A stretch of DNA of 64,000 nucleotides. Origin: Sycon ciliatum. Its lineage: Eukaryota > Porifera > Calcarea > Leucosolenida > Sycettidae. The stretch covers positions 13,197,769 to 13,261,768 of the forward strand of contig NC_088645.1 in assembly GCF_964019385.1 (NCBI RefSeq). The letters run 5' to 3'. A program made the translations under genes and the position numbers. Shown here one piece after another: positions 20,451 to 31,944 of the stretch. The notes under the pieces were generated by a model. That model saw only the letters and a list, made by a program, of their open reading frames with translations, ran no database searches and was not told where the DNA came from. Numbering within the stretch: the first letter of the stretch is position 1; each line of letters starts with the position of its first letter.

Positions 20451-22803
20451 ATGGCGGCAAAGGAGCCTCGTGTTTCTGGCAAACAGATGGAGCAGTGGTC
20501 AAGGTACGTTTATGCAGAGGTAGGATCACTTGTTCTACAGAAAACCAAATCTCTGCTACAGTCATGTAGTTATAGGAGTCAGGCTTTGTATGAAAGGCAG
20601 CTTGCAAGGTGAATTTCCTATTTTCTATCCATTTACTATTCATCCAATCTATTTTACAAGTAATTTTACATCCCAAATCAAATAGGCAAGTATGCACATA
20701 GCCAGCAATCGCAGGTTATCACCTAGATATAATAATTAATAATCTGCATAACGGTAAAAGTAACTTAGTTTAGAATGGAACTTTTGCTCAGCGTCACCCT
20801 TTTAACCAGGCCGTAACGGGGTCGGCCGAAGGAATCCTAGAGAAAGAGAATCCTCCTCTCCACTGCTCAACCAGGATGCCGATATAGGTCTGAAAATAGA
20901 CAACTAAAAGGTACGCCGTTTGTCTCTTTCCCTCAAACTAGTGAAGATGAAAAGGTACGCAAGAAAACTTTACGCCCAAGGCTGCGCAGACTTTGGCCTA
21001 CTAGTATTTTAACATACAAGTAAATTCAAAATTTACGAGGAGCACACAAAAATTCTCCATTGAAACCTAGGCAATCTGCGCAGTTCCAAACTGGAAAGAA
21101 GAAACACTGGTGGTTGGAATTCATATCGGCACAGTGAACCAGTTCCAGTCTTCTATATCGAAGTTTACCGCGCCTAGTGTAATCCAGCGAAAACAACGCA
21201 GCGTCAACCGAATGTTGCCTTTGTTTCATGAGCGCCAAAGACAGAAGTAATCTGTGCCAGAAGATTGTGCTCTTATGGAGGTACCTATGTATACATACAT
21301 ACATACATAAATACAAACATACATACAAACATACTTTAGTACATACATACATACTTGCATACATACATGTACATCGTGATCTTGATCCTGCTGCCAAGGT
21401 TCGCTACATACACACATACATACAAGAAACAGACCCACATACACCCACTCTAATGTTGTAACCCTTCCACCCAGTGATACATATGCTGTTTTTTCTTCGT
21501 TATTTCTTCCATTTGGTTTCTATATGTCTGGTTCACACAGGATTCAGCGGAATATCCGATGTAGTGTCATCGGAGAGGATCGATTCGGTCGTCCAGGAGC
21601 AAACTTGAGGTCGTCAATTAACATCATTGGTGGACTTGATATTTCGTACAGTAGCAACGACAACCAGACGGCCGTGGCTGCGCTATCGCTATATAACTAC
21701 GGTACCATGCAACACCTGCATACATTTAAGATTCCCGTCAAAATTACCGTACCATACAAATCCGGCTTCTTGGCGTATCGAGAAGTCGAGCATTATGTCA
21801 CGTTGCTGGAGACGCTTAAGAAGGAACACCCCGAGTGGATGCCACAGGTGCTTTTGGTGGACGGCAGTGGAATGTTGCACCCCAGAGGCTGTGGCTCAGC
21901 CAGCCATCTAGGAGTTGTGGCTGACGTGCCCACCATTGGTGTAGCCAAAACACTTTATATTCCAGCGGTTCAAGCCCGAAGTGAGCGACAATTCCGAGAA
22001 GTAAGTGAAGACTTCTCTATGTTCTTGCCCTGGAACATTCGTTAGGAATACTCGCATCTACTTCTTTATCTTTGCCTAGATGATGCCCATTTCGCACAAT
22101 ATTGGCTGTAATTCATTATTATTACTGTCGTGCATCTGAGCGAAATTTTCGGAGATGGAGGGGATAGCAAGTGAAAAGTACTTAGCTTAGGATATGGTCC
22201 CAGTGATAATCATCTGTCCCTGTTGAAAGTTTAACACTTGCGTCTTTTTGACCCTTTTGGCATCCGCAGGACAATATCAAACACCTTTGCCAAAACAGAG
22301 GCACGGCTCCAGTGATTGGAAAGGGCAAGACCGGCATCATTGGAGTAGCCAGCGTCAACAAAGGTGGATCAACACCCGTCTATATTTCAGTTGGCCACAG
22401 AGTGTCTCTGAATACTGCAGTTAGAATAGTCCAGCAGTGCTATCGAGGCAATTGTAGAATTCCAGCTCCTATAGACAGTGCTGATCAAGAATCTCGACAA
22501 CAGATTGGTGCAAGAACAAGAGGCACTCGTCCGCGTGTGAAAGCCAAGCCTAGAGATCGCAACAGTTACCACGGAGCAGTGCAGCAGGTCGACATGGACA
22601 CGTCTGGCGGCAAGGATTCCACGACTTCCACCACACATGACGTTCAGCAGGAGACTCCGAATACAGCTCTTCAGTCAGTTTTTTGTGTCTCACCAGTGTC
22701 CCCACCCTCCGACGTTTCATGTCTGCCCGTCGTCTTCCCTTTCTTTCTTGGCTGTAGATATGTTATGCCAGTTTTATGCTGCCATATTACCACTTGGGGT
22801 TAA
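20451..22803 (+). CDS. ENDOV: Endonuclease V, copy 1 (four exons, chimeric C-terminus)
   Basis: Nuclease that cuts next to inosine in nucleic acid. Exons: 20451-20503 (MAAKEPRVSGKQMEQWSR, GTACGT donor), 20576-20608 (SQALYERQLA), 21541-22000 and 22270-22803. Lengths 53, 33 and 460 bring the frame to phase 0 at the last junction, and all introns are GT-AG. Exon 3 has GLDISY (first Asp), SGFLAYREVEH (Glu) and LLVDGSGMLHPRG (second Asp), so the known acidic residues are present. Exon 4 has GKTGIIGVASVNKGG and PVYISVGHRVSLNTAVRIV. After QQETPNTALQ the protein departs from copy 2 and ends in 42 residues encoded by repeat DNA starting near 22670. The start was chosen because copy 2 has the same ATG and context. 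Whether the chimera is expressed is unknown. Confidence 0.88.
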
Positions 22804-22930
22804 ACACCCGGTTTTTTCCCTCATTCGTGCGTCCGTCAGCGCGAGGGTTTTTTCCCGGCTGGCTCGGTCCAGAGAAATTAATTTGACGGTCCCAAGTGGT
22901 GCTTGTGTCGTATCCATACGATTGGCACGT
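22671..22930 (+). repeat. Dispersed repeat fused to the ENDOV 3' exon
   Basis: From AGTTTTTTGTGTCTCACCAG onward the sequence is nearly the same as 43077-43310. Its continuation (TCCTCCTGGGGTCTGTC) resumes at about 24035-24150 and corresponds to 43310-43408, so 22930-24035 is extra sequence in this copy. At 43.4 kb the repeat leads into a LINE reverse transcriptase, so it may be a LINE 5' part. Confidence 0.7.
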
Positions 22931-23211
22931 GCCTTTTAGGCCTCTACGGGACAAGTGTGCCTTATTTAGTTGTCTTATTATTTATCTATCTCCCGTAAAC
23001 GGGTTCATAATCGTCTTTATTTATATCTTCACACAAGGCCTGAGGCCTCCCTTATTTGGTCTACGCTGTTATTTCCCCACATGGCTCCCGCTCTTTATGC
23101 AACAGTTTGTACACATATTTATTACGGTTTGATACGCTATTGCATGCGGGACCAGCAATCTCGTGGCCATGGACTTCCATGGCCGCAACTAGATACTATT
23201 GCGATGACTTT

Positions 23212-23215
<4 letters not shown>

Positions 23216-23302
<87 letters not shown>
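23216..23302. repeat. (TC)n microsatellite
   Basis: A pure CT dinucleotide run of about 87 bp. Confidence 0.95.
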
Positions 23303-23305
<3 letters not shown>

Positions 23306-23363
23306 ACTTCGTCTTTACGGTAAGTCACGACTTTCTTCCCTCTCGTTTGATAAGTATCGTTTC

Positions 23364-23704
23364 ATATTATCAAGAGTACATAACCCCCCAGAGTGTGCAA
23401 CTCCCACATACCCTGCTGTCCCGACAGAATTTCAAGTTGACGTCATTATTTATGACGCAATGCTCCTTGCACCAGTGATTTACAACATGTGTACGGGTGT
23501 CAACGCATCACACGTTTTTCTTTCCAATAATTTGTACAGGATCGATCGGCTTCGGTCAACCACACTCCACAGGTTCCGGATTCGTCTGATAATCCGTGTA
23601 CAGTGCGCATTGCATCATCAAAATGACGTCAACTTGAAATTCTGTCGGGACAGCACCCATAGTGGAGTTGCACACTCTGGGGGGTTATGTACTCTTGATA
23701 TTAT
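23364..23704. mobile_element. Foldback element, 341 bp, ~77 bp inverted arms
   Basis: The left arm starts ATATTATCAAGAGTACATAA and the right arm is its inverted complement (ends TACTCTTGATATTAT at 23704). The arms share ACCCCCCAGAGTGTGCAACT and TGTCCCGACAG. There is no ORF. The same terminal word appears in a short palindrome at 30601-30652. Confidence 0.8.
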
Positions 23705-23743
23705 GTCTGACCGCAAGATGTGAGTCTCGATGTGAAAGTATAG

Positions 23744-23744
<1 letters not shown>

Positions 23745-23783
<39 letters not shown>
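23745..23783. repeat. (TG)n microsatellite
   Basis: A GT dinucleotide run of about 38 bp. Confidence 0.9.
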
Positions 23784-23790
<7 letters not shown>

Positions 23791-24249
23791 TAAGTATGTG
23801 AATGCGGGTGCTGTACATGTGAGGGCATGGCGCGGCGAGTGAGTGTGTGTCTAGGTGTGGTGTGACCCGAACATGTCTAAATATGTCTGATGTGCGAGTG
23901 TATGTGGTGTCGGTATGTCTAATAATGTAATTGTAGTTACGGCCACCACTGCACGGCCTGTAATGGGATAGTTGTAGAGTAGTCATGTTGGTGCCGCGGC
24001 TCCGGGGCCTAACTCCGGGCCGCCGGACTACGACACTTGTCCTGACTTATTTATATTAGGTGAATGCAATCACTTTTCCTCCTGGGGTCTGTCTCCCTGT
24101 TGTTGCTCCTAGTTTCGTCTGCATTCCGGTTCACATCTGGCTACGGCCTACTACCCTCACTCTGTGTGCTCCTGCCTCTGTTGTCTGGGTCCATGTCCTT
24201 ATGTCGGTGTATGTGGAGCGAGAACATCGGTTCTGGATTATAATATTCC

Positions 24250-24790
24250 TGTTACACTACTACTAGGATAAACATACATATCGAACAGGAAACTTACACG
24301 TAGTTGCGTGATGTATGCAGCCTTCATTTTATTTACAGCTTTAGGTCAAACCGACATGTATGCATAACCGTACCTTGACCAGCGCTTCATCTGTTTGCCA
24401 CAAATATGACGCTTGTTTTACGCTTTGCTTTAAACTTTGGCTGTTGGAGGAATTTTGCAAACCTTAGTTGATCTCACCAGTACAGACTGTATATTGCCGA
24501 AATCCATAGTCTATTGCCAGTGAAAAGCACTCATTATTCTAGAGAACGATGTCTTAGAACTCAGCCTTCTGAATTCTCCACCGAGCAATAAAACGCGTTA
24601 CATGTATACATTGTTTGTTTGAAGTTTTATTTTACATCGCAAACCAAACGGGCATTGATGCCCAATATTATGATGGCGATAGAATAAAAAGTGTGGCTCG
24701 ATAAAGCTGCACTTATGAAAATGAGAAAATAGTCAATAGGAAGTATTTGTACCGGTAATTACAAGTCAAGCTCGAACGAAGTAACAATCA
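24250..24790. other. AT-rich intergenic sequence, no gene recognised
   Basis: Open frames are short and lack motifs. The last part may be the 3' UTR of the minus-strand LINE that follows. Confidence 0.45.
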
Positions 24791-24844
24791 GAGAGAAATA
24801 GCAAGATGAGGACCTATGCCAGTGGGAGGTGCTATTTGGCTCTA

Positions 24845-26500
24845 TTAACCGTAGAAAAACTCTTTCAGCAATCCTTTAAACGAGGTTGGACGAAGAGTGG
24901 ACGTGAGTTCCTCTGGCAGGGTGTTCCAAAGCTTCACGGCGGAAACCAATGGTCGGCTGTCGCCAGATGTTCGCCGAGTTAGCGGAACAACGTATTTGCA
25001 ATTGTCATTGCCACGGGTGTTACTGGGAGGTTGGAGGGCTACTCTATCTTTCAGAAGAGGGCTGATGCTGCTGGTGTGGACACAGTGTATAAGGAAACGG
25101 AGTTTGCATTTGCCACGTTCAATTACAGGGGTCAGTGCAAGGCGAGTGTATAATGAGTGGTATGGGACGGGAAGGGCAGATTGGCTACGCAGCGAACACA
25201 TCGCTTGTCGAGGCCAGTGAGCTAGTGCCGCTGCTGAGCCTTAAGTGCTGCGAAGAACGCGTTTGATCCATAAAGCATGTCAGGAAGTATAAGGGCAGAA
25301 TAGAAGAGGAGTGCCTGGCGTTCAGATAGCGACGGGCGGATGGTTCTCAGGGTGGTTAGCTTCTGCGAAGTTTTACGTACTATGCTGGAGACCTGCGTGT
25401 CCCACCGAAGACAGGAATCGAACTGTAGGCCCATAAAGCGAGCAGTGGTGGTCTGGGTGAGAGGCGTCCCGTTGCAGTTAACGTTGAGTTCCAGGGTACT
25501 ACGGCGTGAACCCTCCAATGGCTAAGACCTGCGTCTTGTCAGGGTTTAAAACCAGGCCTTTTCCGTGTAGGTAGTCAGCCAAGTTTGACACAGCAACTGA
25601 TAAGACTTGATTTAGGGTTGCTACAGATCCGTTTGCGGTGTCGAGAAGGATGTCATCCGCAAACAGCTGGGAGTGTGCTGGGCTGGTGACGCTATGGACG
25701 TCCATGGTATAATATTATAGTGAAAACAGCAAAGGACCAAGTAGTACACTACCCTGAGGGACTCCACACCCGCATGCAGTTAGGCGCGAGCACTGCCCAC
25801 TCGCCAGAACTACTCTCTGTCGATGGTCCGTGAAGTAGCTCGCAAACCAACGCAATGCAGTCGAAGATACACCCAAAGCAAACAAATCTTGGATCATGAG
25901 CTGGTGGCGTACTTTATCGAATGCCTTGCTCATGTCCACTAGTACTGCGCCAGTATTTAGCTGGTGGTCTGCTGACGACAGATAGCGGTCCAAGGCCAAG
26001 GTCAAGGAATCTTCCGTGGAGTGTTGTGGCCGGTACGCAAACTGATTGGCGGGCAAAAGTGAATGGGTTTGTAAGAAGTCACACAGGCGTTTGTTGACTA
26101 TCTTCTCCAAGATCTTCGATGCTATTGGCAGCAAAGATATGGGACGGTAATTGCGAGATGCGTTCTTGTCACCAGACTTAAATAGGGGTCGAACATTTGC
26201 AATCTTCGGGGAGAAGGGCACAATGCCAGACGAAAGGGATGCAATAATTAATGTGGATAGCGACGGGGCGAGGGCTGCTGCACAATGCTTCAGGGTGAAT
26301 GCCGGAATACTGTCGCCGCCCTCAGCTTTACGAGCATCGAGTATCACGAGGAAGGTGAATACCTCCTCAACACTAGTGGCCTGGAATTCCCGCAAAGGAT
26401 CCTCAATTGATGTAAAGTTCAATTCAAGGTGACAAAACAAATTGAAACCAAGTAGTTCGGCAATTCCTGTCAATGAAATGCCACCAAAGACAAGCGGCAT
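24845..26500 (-). pseudogene. 5'-truncated LINE reverse transcriptase with frameshifts
   Basis: On the minus strand the frame starts with FTFLVILDARKAEGGDSIPA, NYRPISLLPIASKILEKIV, VDMSKAFDKVRHQ and CGVPQGSVLLGPLLF. It shifts near 25710 into the FADDILL active-site segment and again near 25500 into NGTPLTQTTTARFMGLQFD, a stop follows at 25222, and the last piece (25201-24845) has YVVPLTRRTSGDSRPLVSAV and KLWNTLPEELTS. The order is that of a complete reverse transcriptase plus C-terminal segment, but the endonuclease and 5' part are missing. At least two frameshifts and one stop make it inactive. Confidence 0.85.
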
Positions 26501-26527
26501 AAAATTTGAAGCGTCTTAATCTAGATT

Positions 26528-26576
26528 GTTTTGCAAAATGACAGTGACAGTGAAATGACTAGCTTTTTGTATAGCC
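26528..26576 (-). repeat. Orphan inverted copy of the ENDOV core promoter segment
   Basis: Read on the minus strand, this is GGCTATACAAAAAGCTAGTC followed by ATTTCACTGTCACTGTCATT, nearly the promoter seen at 20170-20210 and 37341-37382. The TATA box reads TATACAAAAA here, a one-base difference. No ENDOV exon follows on that strand. Confidence 0.65.
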
Positions 26577-26632
26577 TACTATACAAGTAGGTATTGAATC
26601 TAATAACACGTCAGAAGCTGGGTGTTTGTGCC

Positions 26633-27190
26633 CTAGGCACCGGTAGATAATGTCGGCATAATTATTGCCATAATTTGGTGGTTGAAAATTTGGAGCATAA
26701 TTTTGCATCCTCTCGGAGGTAGGAGCATAACTACACGATTATACCACGGTTCTAGTATGTAGGCTATACAATTGTGTACAATGCTCCTGATCAGTGCTGG
26801 TGGTCTGCATGGCAAAGCGTTTGGAGGTCATGCAGATAGTGTTTTGAATGAAAAGCAGGGTAGAAATCATGGCAATACATTATTGTATGCTCGAACTCGT
26901 CTTCTTCAAAGTTCTTTCTCACACTGGCACAGTACATGTAGGAGTAGATGCGAGTGAATCACCCTTCATCAGGTATCCCGGGGCGGAAGGGATAGTGGCG
27001 GGTAGTCCGCAAAACTACGTGAACATTTACCGGTACACGTACATTACATTTGTACATGATGCATGTTACGAAGTCATGACCAGTCTGGATTTTAGCAGCC
27101 ATGATATGACTGCAGGCTACGGATATTGCTCTTGTTCGGTCATGATGGAAGGAGAAGTTGAGCTACGGGAGAGATGAGCTGATTATTCGC
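26633..27190. repeat. Dispersed repeat block B (copy 1)
   Basis: Starting AGGCACCGGTAGATAATG, this block matches 45168-45800 with indels, through ATCAGGTATCCCGGGGC and CTACGGGAGAGATGAGCTGATTAT. It has no ORF of note. In the other copy it directly follows block A. Confidence 0.75.
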
Positions 27191-28630
27191 AGGGTGAGGC
27201 CCAGGGTGACATCGGTTGGACGAGTATGATGATAACGAAGACAGTTCAACATGATAATTTTCAAAGGTAACTCAAACTAATTTGGCAATGAAATAATATT
27301 TTTACTGAAGTACAAAAGAAATCAAGTAATGAATAGAAGAAGTACTTCCTCCGTATACGAAAACTTCGTGACTTTTTTTGAATGGTGTTTTGGAGCAAGA
27401 ACCTGCTGAACGAACGGCGCCAAAGGCTGTCATCGACAACCCACGTCCATGTCGAGGTTAGTTTGGTTGATCCCGAACAGATTCTCCACTTACGCCATGC
27501 GTGTGAGGATGTTGCCGACAGAAACTCAAGAGTCAAATGCAAAAGAAACTAACACTTACTTGCTCGGAAATGACACAGTGACGAAGTGTAGCTCGTGGCG
27601 GGAACACGGAGTCACGCGGCACTCTCTGCCCTGAAACTGGCCAGGCTCGTACTCATGGTACTTGCGGTGTGCGGCCCCACAGATCTACTCAGCGTGAGAA
27701 CATAGATTTGTTTCGCTCGCACGGCAAGATGAAACATTTCAGTCGTCATGCAACCAGCGCAGACTCAGGATAAGAATGTCGATGGCCTGGCTTTCTTCGC
27801 CTCTCTCCAGTCAGACGTCTCTTTTGTCGCCAAGGGGAATCGCAGGGACCTCCTCGAAGCCATTGAAGAATGCTTGGGAGTATTATCCTGGCGAGAAAAT
27901 GGGAAGCGTGTGGATGTGCTTGTATGACTCGTTTCACGACATAATGAAGGTCGCGGGTTGGAACGACTGAATATGGTCGACACCGATTCGTACACAGCTC
28001 TAGAGATGAAGAGAACGTAGCCAAAGTCCAGCGTTGGATCATCACTGAAGGTGACAAGAATCCGAACGAAATGCGAGCGGAAGCAGCGACTGTTGGCGAT
28101 AGGGAGTCAGCGTCGTCAGGTGACAATGACATGAGCGACGAGGACTCTGAAAAAACTCGTCTGAGTTGCTTCTTTCTTTGTTTATAGCTTTTAAACAGGT
28201 TAGACAATGCCACGAGTGTAATTCCGAGTCAAACGGGACAATTCCGGAGCTGCGCGCAGCTTTCAGCAAAAGTCACGAAGTTTTTGTAAACGGAGGAAAA
28301 TATTGTTTTCTCTTTTCCATGTTGACCTCTTAGGCTCTTACATGCATGGACACCTTGGTATGGGGATACTCATGTACATGTTTTTTGTTGTACTTATGGC
28401 CACTTGCAACTTGCAAGTACGAAAAAGGCACAATTTCCTGAACTTTGAGGCTCCTTAAGTACAACAAAGTGAATGCACATGTATATCCCCGGGTGCTAAA
28501 GCATAATATGAGGATTTTACGAGCATAATGCGAGAATCCATGAAAGCAAAATTCCTTGATTTCGCGAGAATAATCCGCCGGAGCCTATTGTGCACAGGTG
28601 TAGTACTAGTAGTAGCAGAAGTGGGTTGAC
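27191..28630. other. Unassigned stretch with a possible short coding remnant
   Basis: The + strand around 27780-28230 has a Ser/Asp/Glu-rich run (SSGDNDMSDEDSEK) in an open frame without a start or a motif I recognise. The opposite frame is likely a shadow. I see no family assignment. Confidence 0.35.
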
Positions 28631-28637
28631 CATATAC

Positions 28638-29478
28638 ATCAATAAACAACGGGGTGTTGACGTCAAATCAAGGGGGCCTAATAGAACGCACAATGTCCTT
28701 CTGCGAACCCATCGAAATCTGAGAATGATTTTATGCAATATTTCGCGTTTGGAAACATTTCTCCGCGGGTATCAGGCGCGGGCTGAGAAAAAGTCGTCTT
28801 CAAAAGGTTCTTTAAAGCTCTGGCGAGAATCCGCGATATGCGCATTGAAACAAAATTGCGTTACGATTTATTGAAAGTGGTATAGTTGGTACGAGGGTTC
28901 AAAACCATTAATTTTAAACTCCAAAGTGTTCGTCTTCTTTTTGACATGCTCACAACAGCTCGCAACAAACAAAAGCTAAGGACGATGGAAAGAGAGCATG
29001 CCACAAAGAAGATGAAGGCTATACATGTACATGTAGCTCAAATGGTTTTGAACACCCGTACCGTACAACCAACTATGCCACTTTCAATAAATCGTGACGC
29101 CATTGGGTTTTAACACGCATGTGGCAGATTCTCGCAAAATAAACTTTTGAAGACCTCTATTTTCTCGCAAAAAAATCTTTTCCAGGTCAGGCGCGACCGG
29201 CCTGCGCCCGGGGCACGCGGACAAATGTTTTTCAATCGCGTAATTTTGCCCGAAATACCCAGATTTCGATGAGGGCGCAGAAGTACAATCATGTACTTAC
29301 TTGATTGTAGTCGTTGTTGATTTGATAGCATGCATGAAACAAGTTCTAAGGCGGAAGACACCGTCTTTGGAAACAGTGACCTTACTATAACCCTCTAATA
29401 CCATGACTGTACTAATAGTACTAAGGTCCCTTAATTAATTAATCTGACGTCAACACCCCGTTGTTTATTGATGCTGTC
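28638..29478. mobile_element. Foldback element A, ~840 bp
   Basis: The left end (CATCAATAAACAACGGGGTG, TTGACGTCA) recurs inverted at 29436-29472. Further inward, CATCGAAATCTG and TGCGAGAATC also pair across the element at 28707/29268 and 28817/29135. A second copy of the left arm is at 44730-45160. There is no transposase. Confidence 0.72.
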
Positions 29479-29803
29479 GAAGTGCCTACGTTACAGTCCA
29501 TTCATTGGAAACTGGCACCCTTAGTTTTTGGTGTCTCTCTCACATAGTTGTAGATATCGTGAAAACAACAGTACATCCTGCATTGTGTGACCTGTGCAAT
29601 TACTCCTTGCCACATTTGAGGCCAGAAAAGTCCAAGAACAGGGAAATAGATATTCAGCCAGGTTTTAAAACATTAGGACAGGTATGCCATGGAGAAGCAG
29701 ATCCAAAACCCAAATATTTGAGATTTAAAGTGGGTTTTTGATCCTCAATTCAGACCAAATCCGACTTTCAAAAGCCAGCGGGCCAGTTTCCGATGAATGG
29801 ACT

Positions 29804-30087
29804 GTAGGGAGGGCCCAAATATGCTCAAAAATTTCGCATGTTATGATTTTCGCATATTGGCCACTTGCTTCAAAATATGCTTCGAAATCACACAGAAGCA
29901 GAAAAATATGCTCGATATATGCTCGAAATATGAACTGATATCAGTGATAATTATGCGAATTCTTTGCTCCTTGTAGCAAAATATGCTACATTTGGTACAA
30001 TACGCTAGATTTGCTACTTTGTGCGACCTTGTGTCAAAAGGACCAAAATATGCAAAAATATGCGCAAGCATATTCGGGCCCTCCCTA
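29804..30087. mobile_element. 284 bp MITE with TAGGGAGGGCCC termini
   Basis: Both ends read TAGGGAGGGCCC followed by AATATGCT (left A, right G after CCC), in inverted orientation. The interior is made of repeated AAATATGC words (about ten). No target duplication is obvious. Confidence 0.75.
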
Positions 30088-30133
30088 GCCTACGTCACGT
30101 GCTTGAAAACTCGGAATTACACGTGCTTACAAT

Positions 30134-30590
30134 AATATTATTTTAGCAATAAGAACTGCTTGATGGCAGTTTTCTGAACAAAGTTTTTGTGTTCTAGTCC
30201 ATGGACCCCGTCTAAAAAAGAAAAAAATTAACGAAATGTGATAGCGGAAAATTAAAATTTCACACAAAACCTCACAATAATCGCACACAGGATGAAAAGC
30301 GAGAAGACATTTCCCCTCGGCCTCGTTGTCCTCTTTCCTATTCATGCATGTTTCCGCAGTACAAGTCACCCGTGCAGTGTCAGACTAAACAAGTGTTGAA
30401 AGCAGTATTTTCAAAAAAACTAAGATCCTCAAGTGTTGTGATTATTGTGAGGTTTTGTGTGAAATTTTAATTTTCCGCTATAACATTTCGTTAATTTCTT
30501 ACTTTTTTGACGGGGTCCATGGACTAGAGCACAATAACTTTTTTTAGAAAACTGCCATAAAGCATTTTTATTGCTATAATTTCTTTTTTT
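30134..30590. mobile_element. Foldback element, ~150 bp arms
   Basis: The left arm carries ACTGC..GATGGCAGTTTTCT, GTCCATGGACCCCGTC and CACACAAAACCTCACAATAA; the right arm (30432-30590) carries their inverted complements in reverse order. The loop is about 140 bp. There is no ORF. Confidence 0.8.
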
Positions 30591-30600
30591 TTTAGCTAAG

Positions 30601-30652
30601 GATATTATCAAGAGTCCATAAACAAATGTTTATGCACTCTTGATATTATTAT
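30601..30652. repeat. 50 bp palindrome sharing termini with the 23.4 kb foldback
   Basis: ATATTATCAAGAGT near 30602 and its inverse ACTCTTGATATTAT near 30638 flank a short AT-rich hairpin. Confidence 0.7.
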
Positions 30653-30659
30653 AATAATT

Positions 30660-31200
30660 ATGTCACCAATGGAATGTCGTAAATGATGGCCTAGCGCCTC
30701 TACATGTGCATCATATCAAATTCAATACTGTATTATACGCATTGATGTGCAAGCCTTATCTTTCAGTAAATGGCACTAGTATTGCATATTCATGTTCTTT
30801 TGCAGGGGAATAATATGGGAAGCGGCGGTGATACTTTTTTTATACGCAGGTCATTCTGTGGATGTTGCTGTTGCAGAATTTCATGAATCTGTCATCAGAT
30901 TGTCTTGTCTTTCAGAAAATTCAGATTTCCCCACCCTAAATCACACTTATTTGGGAATTGTAACCAGGTGCGTGCCGCAGATGTTTTTGTTGATTCTGTG
31001 TTTATAATTGTAGTCATGGGTTGTCGTGATAAGGTGATCCTGCATCATTTTGTACTGAAATCGTAATACTGTTGATGGCAATAAAACTTTTGGAAGTAGT
31101 TCAATGACTTCAAAGTGTTACAAGTCCACAATTGTCTAAAACAACACAACAAAGTAGGAACAATAAACATGTATTTTTTTATTTTTTTATGTTTATTTGA
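30660..31200. other. AT-rich intergenic sequence
   Basis: Short frames only; no motif, no splice-framed exon. It borders the 3' end of a minus-strand LINE fragment. Confidence 0.4.
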
Positions 31201-31211
31201 ATTCGGATAGC

Positions 31212-31645
31212 TCAACAGTACAGAAGTACAACTACAAAGAGTACCGAATAGAAGGCCCCGAGAACGGGAAACCAAAAAAACAAAAAAAAAAAACAAAAAA
31301 AAACAGCAACATCAAGTTGCTGATTATGCACATTGCTTGAAAGCAAATCACAACAATGATTAAGAGTTAAGCTGTCTTTTAGCCAAATAGCCAATTTGAC
31401 GCGGAAATCTGCGATAGTAGTGCAGGACTTCAGGTCGTCTGGTAAATAATTCCAAACAAGAGCCGATTTACTTGAAAAGGACAGAAAGCCAGACATAGAT
31501 CTATAGCGACTGATACTCATGTTATGAGTTGTAGAGCCGCGAGTAGTTCGGGTAGCCGTACAGATGGGAAAGAGGGACTGCAAGCAAACAGCCGGCTTAA
31601 TACAGTAACAGTGGAAAATGAATACAAGGAACAAAAATACTGATC
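31212..31645 (-). pseudogene. LINE reverse transcriptase, extreme C-terminal segment (left piece)
   Basis: The minus-strand frame includes FPICTATRTTRGSTTHNMSI, RYRSMSGFLSFSSKSALVW and NYLPDDLKSCTTIADFRVKL, the usual final segment of CR1/L2-type LINE proteins. It ends in A-rich 3' sequence. It joins the piece at 32938-33187 when the element between them is removed. Confidence 0.75.
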
Positions 31646-31657
31646 GATATTGGAAAG
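31646..31657. repeat. 12 bp target duplication, left copy
   Basis: GATATTGGAAAG at 31646-31657 is identical to 32926-32937 in the same orientation. The two copies flank the Penelope-derived element. Confidence 0.8.
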
Positions 31658-31723
31658 TAGCAATGAACAATATCAATTGTGCACTCATAACCATGTATAA
31701 ACAATTAAAATGAAACAATTCCA

Positions 31724-31760
31724 GAACGTTTTCGTGTGACCATCATCAGTGGAACATCGT
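31724..31760 (-). ncRNA. Hammerhead-like motif in left arm (degenerate)
   Basis: On the minus strand CTGATGATGGTCACACGAAA has the core CTGATGA and GAAA, but stem II can form only about two pairs and stem III is unclear. Confidence 0.4.
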
Positions 31761-31944
31761 CACATAGTAAGAATCACTAAAACAACCAGTTATATAGCTA
31801 CAGTAATATGAAAAGAAGCGTGAGAATGCAGCACAGCTAGCGGTTATGCATAACGCGTGTAGTGTGAACCTTTGCAGTGTATCTGAGAATGGTAGCAGTA
31901 GATGAATGTGGCAGCTGTGAGTGCGTGTGAACAAAAACTGGTGA

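Noticed and set aside
21226-21461. Tyr/Val/Cys-rich frames near the ENDOV intron
   Set aside because: They are translations of TACA/TATG simple repeats in an intron.
26960-26975. Hammerhead motif from TCATCAG at 26967 and 45507
   Set aside because: No GAAA at the right distance and no stem II on the minus strand.
27746-28213. 155-codon minus-strand frame as a gene
   Set aside because: No motif, and codon pattern is no better than the + strand frame with an acidic run; kept only as unassigned sequence.
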